Assembly: GCA_045863035.1 (NCBI GenBank) | Contig: BTUV01000110.1 | Span: forward strand, 1-8,481 | Direction of reading: 5' to 3' | DNA from: H2-BAC3 sp045863035 | GTDB lineage: Bacteria > Bacteroidota > Ignavibacteria > Ignavibacteriales > Ignavibacteriaceae | DNA length: 8,481 nt | Shown here: in pieces, positions 6,755 through 8,481 of the stretch | How the letters are laid out: every line of letters begins with the position of its first letter | Numbering within the stretch: position 1 is the stretch's first letter | Translations under genes and position numbers: made by a program | Notes under the pieces: generated by a model | Told to the model about the DNA's origin: nothing | The model's input: the letters and a program-made list of their open reading frames with translations, nothing else | The model's database searches: none

Positions 6755-6797
6755 AAAAAAGGGAGGCGCGGAAAACAATTAAGTTCCTTTGCCTCCC
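6755..6797 (-). terminator. Terminator-like hairpin abutting the TlpA-like start (candidate attenuator)
   Basis: On the minus strand GGGAGGC (6797-6791) pairs over 7 bp with GCCTCCC (6767-6761), followed by six T residues (6760-6755) that directly precede the ATG at 6754. The 23-base loop holds AAAGGAAC and a possible TTG start at 6778. It could terminate the redoxin transcript, attenuate read-through, or control access to the TTG start. No room for a separate promoter for the downstream gene is obvious. Confidence 0.55.
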
Positions 6798-6816
6798 CTC
6801 GGGGTAAGATGAACTC

Positions 6817-7398
6817 CTAATTTACTCTTTTTATAGAACATCCAAAAGCTTTTGTTTTAGAAACCGATACTTTTTTTTCTTCCAGGATTTCATCTAATGC
6901 AGCGCTCAAATCGCGCTTAGTGATACCCGACTCTCTGCGGCTGTCATCAATCCGGCCGTGATAGAGCAGTTCAAGACCTCCGTTAAGCACATACGCTTCC
7001 GGTGTGAATGATGCCGCGAATTTATCCGCGATTACATTGCCCGGGTCTTTAAGAATAGTGAAACGGAGACTGTTTTCTTCCGCGTGAGATGTAATTTCCT
7101 CTATGCTCTCTTCTTTGTTTGAGTTGATACCCAGAAAAACCACACCTTTTTCCTTATACTGCTCATAAAGAGCCGCCATTCTTGTGTTGTAATCATTTGA
7201 AACCGGGCACTGGGTTGAAATCCAGATCAGGACAATTGCTTTTGCATCTTTGTACTGTTCTAATGAGTGAGGTTTCCCTTCCAGATCATTGAGCGTAAAG
7301 TTTTCGGCTTTTTTAAGATCTTCGGCAGCGGCCTGACGGTGCTCGCCACAGTTAAATACTACAAATGCGGTGAAGAGAATAAAAAGAATTCTACGCAT
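6817..7398 (-). CDS. Redoxin/AhpC-TSA-type thioredoxin-fold protein, exported
   Basis: The protein is 193 residues from ATG 7398. This start is chosen because AAGGA lies a few bases upstream and a normal signal sequence (MRRILFILFTAFVVFNC) follows. The open frame runs on to a TTG at 7551, but that 51-residue extension looks random. C17 could be a lipidated cysteine, though VFNC is a poor lipobox. FTLNDLEGKPHSL (34-46) is the usual AhpC/TSA opening. WISTQCPVSNDYNTRM (59-74) carries the redox cysteine C64 in a CPVS rather than CxxC motif, FTPEAYVL contains the cis-proline P133, and HGRIDD is typical. The tail FGCSIKR carries C187, a plausible resolving cysteine. Related CPxSN redoxins are exported thiol proteins of uncertain substrate. 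It shares strand and theme with the TlpA-like gene downstream. No convincing promoter was found; the best TTGACC/TTGTAT pair (7487-7457) has a 19-base spacer. Confidence 0.85.
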   Translation of the reverse strand: MRRILFILFTAFVVFNCGEHRQAAAEDLKKAENFTLNDLEGKPHSLEQYKDAKAIVLIWISTQCPVSNDYNTRMAALYEQYKEKGVVFLGINSNKEESIEEITSHAEENSLRFTILKDPGNVIADKFAASFTPEAYVLNGGLELLYHGRIDDSRRESGITKRDLSAALDEILEEKKVSVSKTKAFGCSIKRVN

Positions 7399-7591
7399 AG
7401 TTTTTTTCCTTAGTGAATTAATGACCGCAAGATAGGATTTTAGTGAAAACGGGGCAATACAAATTGGCAGCCCGGATGGAGGGTCAATTGCTTTTAGAAG
7501 CTGCTGAAAGTGGAACGGTGTAGCAAACTGTAGTGCCCTTGACTTCTGCAATTTGTTTGACGCATTTACCCCTCAGAAATGACATCATAGC

Positions 7592-7765
7592 TTAGATGTT
7601 GCGGTGTTCGAGAATGTATTCTGGTAATTTATCCGGTTTCGCTATCCTGTCTAATAATCTTCAAATTTTTCTTGTATGTATTTTCCCTTTTATCAAATAT
7701 CGGGTTATTAACTCCAGTCTATGCTCATCTTGTACCCAAACGATAAGTGGTTGAAAATCATGCAT
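7592..7765 (-). pseudogene. Decayed small gene with one in-frame TGA, family unrecognised
   Basis: From ATG 7765 the minus strand reads MHDFQPLIVWVQDEHRLEL, then ITRYLIKGKIHTRKI, then TGA at 7663-7661. In the same frame it continues RLLDRIAKPDKLPEYILEH, then RNI, to a TAA at 7594-7592. The composition on both sides of the TGA is protein-like: charged and hydrophobic residues are well mixed and the frame is shared. A single CGA-to-TGA change would restore a 57-residue ORF. The frame is also open upstream of the ATG, into a partial copy of the 185-bp repeat (ELPELCIE), so the original N-terminus may have been longer and cut by the repeat. There is no Shine-Dalgarno. I cannot name the family. 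A chance open frame is possible, and the 7399-7591 stretch between it and the redoxin gene shows nothing further. Confidence 0.38.
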
Positions 7766-7766
7766 T

Positions 7767-8481
7767 TCAATGCACAATTCCGGAAGCTCCCTTTTCAATG
7801 TACAATTCCGGAAGCCCCCTCTTTCCAATACAGAATATAATAAACACGAGTTTCTTTTACTGAAAAATCTGAATTTAGTATATGTTGAGTTTGTCAGGAG
7901 AGAGGGGGTTTGGGGGTGAGTTTAAAAAAGCCAAATAAATGTACCAATTCAAAACGCTTTCAAGGCCACCATTTCAATGAAGAATGTACAATTCCGGAAG
8001 CCCCCTTTTTCCAATACAGAATTTAATAAACACGAGTCTCTTTTACTGAAAAATCCGAATTTTGTATATATTGAGTTTGTCGGGAGAGAGGGGGGTTTGG
8101 GGTGAGTTTAAAAAAGCCAAACAAATGTACCAATCAATACGCTTTCAAGGCCACCATTTCAATGAAGAATGTACAATTCCGGAAGCCCCCTCTTTCCAAT
8201 ACAGAATTTAATAAACACGAGTTTCTTTTACTGAAAAATCTGAATGTAGTATATATTGAGTTTGTCGGGAGAGAGGGGGGTTTGGGGTGAGTTTAAAAAA
8301 GCCAAACAAATGTACCAATCAATACGCTTTCAAGGCCGCCATTTCAATGAACAATGTACAATTCCGGAAGCCCCCTCTTTCCAATACAGAATTTAATAAA
8401 CACGAGTTTCTTTTACTGAAAAATCTGAATTTTGTATATATTGAGTTTGTCGGGAGAGAGGGGGTTTGGGGGTGAGTTTAA
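7767..8481. repeat. Tandem array of 185/186-bp units running off the window edge
   Basis: Units start at the TTCCGGAA palindrome at 7806, 7992, 8177 and 8362, giving spacings of 186, 185 and 185; the fourth is cut at 8481. A partial copy (about 7767-7805) precedes the first. Units differ by a few substitutions, one base of length, and G-run length (G5-TTT-G5 in units 1 and 4, G6-TTT-G4 in units 2 and 3). Each unit has the palindrome, a CCCCCTCTTTCC arm, and about 75 bases later GGGAGAGAGGGGG, which can pair with that arm over 12 bp with one G-T. It also contains a heptad-phased CAATGAA/GAATGTA segment. The 62-codon frames in units 3 and 4 overlap by GTGA but are broken in unit 1, and differ mostly by amino-acid-changing substitutions, so the array is probably non-coding. 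Confidence 0.92.

Noticed and set aside
7399..7551. N-terminal extension of the redoxin to a TTG at 7551.
   Set aside because: The 51 added residues have no signal-peptide or domain character, while ATG 7398 has AAGGA upstream and starts a clear export signal.
8102..8475. Two tandem 62-codon plus-strand ORFs (8102-8290 and 8287-8475) overlapping by GTGA, looking like a repeated small-protein gene.
   Set aside because: The frame is broken in the unit starting at 7917 by a length change. Differences between units mostly alter amino acids, and the start is a GTG with no ribosome site. The open frames follow from the repeat itself.
8440..8475. G-quadruplex in each 185-bp unit.
   Set aside because: Only three runs of three or more G are close together (GGG, G5-6, G4-5). 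A fourth run is lacking within normal loop distance, so a standard intramolecular quadruplex is not well supported.

Overview
The window looks like a chromosomal segment from an Ignavibacteria-like bacterium, or a relative in the Bacteroidota/Chlorobiota (FCB) group. The best evidence is the large secreted protein at 2788-5733. It ends in a Type IX secretion (Por-type) sorting tail beginning LSQNYPNPFNP, a form typical of that group. The TonB-family, TrhO-family and thioredoxin-fold proteins fit the same assignment. This is inferred from protein style only.

Layout: positions 62-2352 hold a minus-strand cluster read in the order trhO (tRNA U34 hydroxylase), a small integral-membrane HEAGH protein resembling M50 peptidases, and a periplasmic protein with MORN-like repeats and a TonB C-terminal domain. 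The last two genes overlap by one base (TGATG) and are probably translationally coupled. Positions 2353-2787 are a divergent intergenic region with several hairpins and a good sigma70-like promoter facing right. Positions 2788-5733 encode a 981-residue Type IX secretion cargo (beta-helix, LamG-like, FN3-like, sorting tail), followed by a strong intrinsic terminator.

Positions 5795-6248 are a repeat block: two full copies and one truncated copy of a 153-165 bp module, separated by DNA with an exact 7-bp period. The block runs into the 3' end of the next gene. Positions 6227-7398 hold two minus-strand thioredoxin-fold genes, a CPVS-type redoxin followed by a TlpA/ResA-like protein with WCIPC. 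Between them lies a terminator-like hairpin that reaches the downstream start codon. Positions 7592-7765 look like a decayed small gene with one in-frame TGA. From 7806 to the window edge there is a tandem array of 185/186 bp units.

No tRNA, rRNA, CRISPR array, transposase, integrase or phage gene is visible. I do not see a complete undescribed system. The least explained material is the repeats: the heptad-periodic DNA, the 185-bp array, the 16-base module shared between them, and a 12-base word (CCGCTATATATA or its complement) found at four places. The second least explained is the structured leader DNA at 2399-2690.
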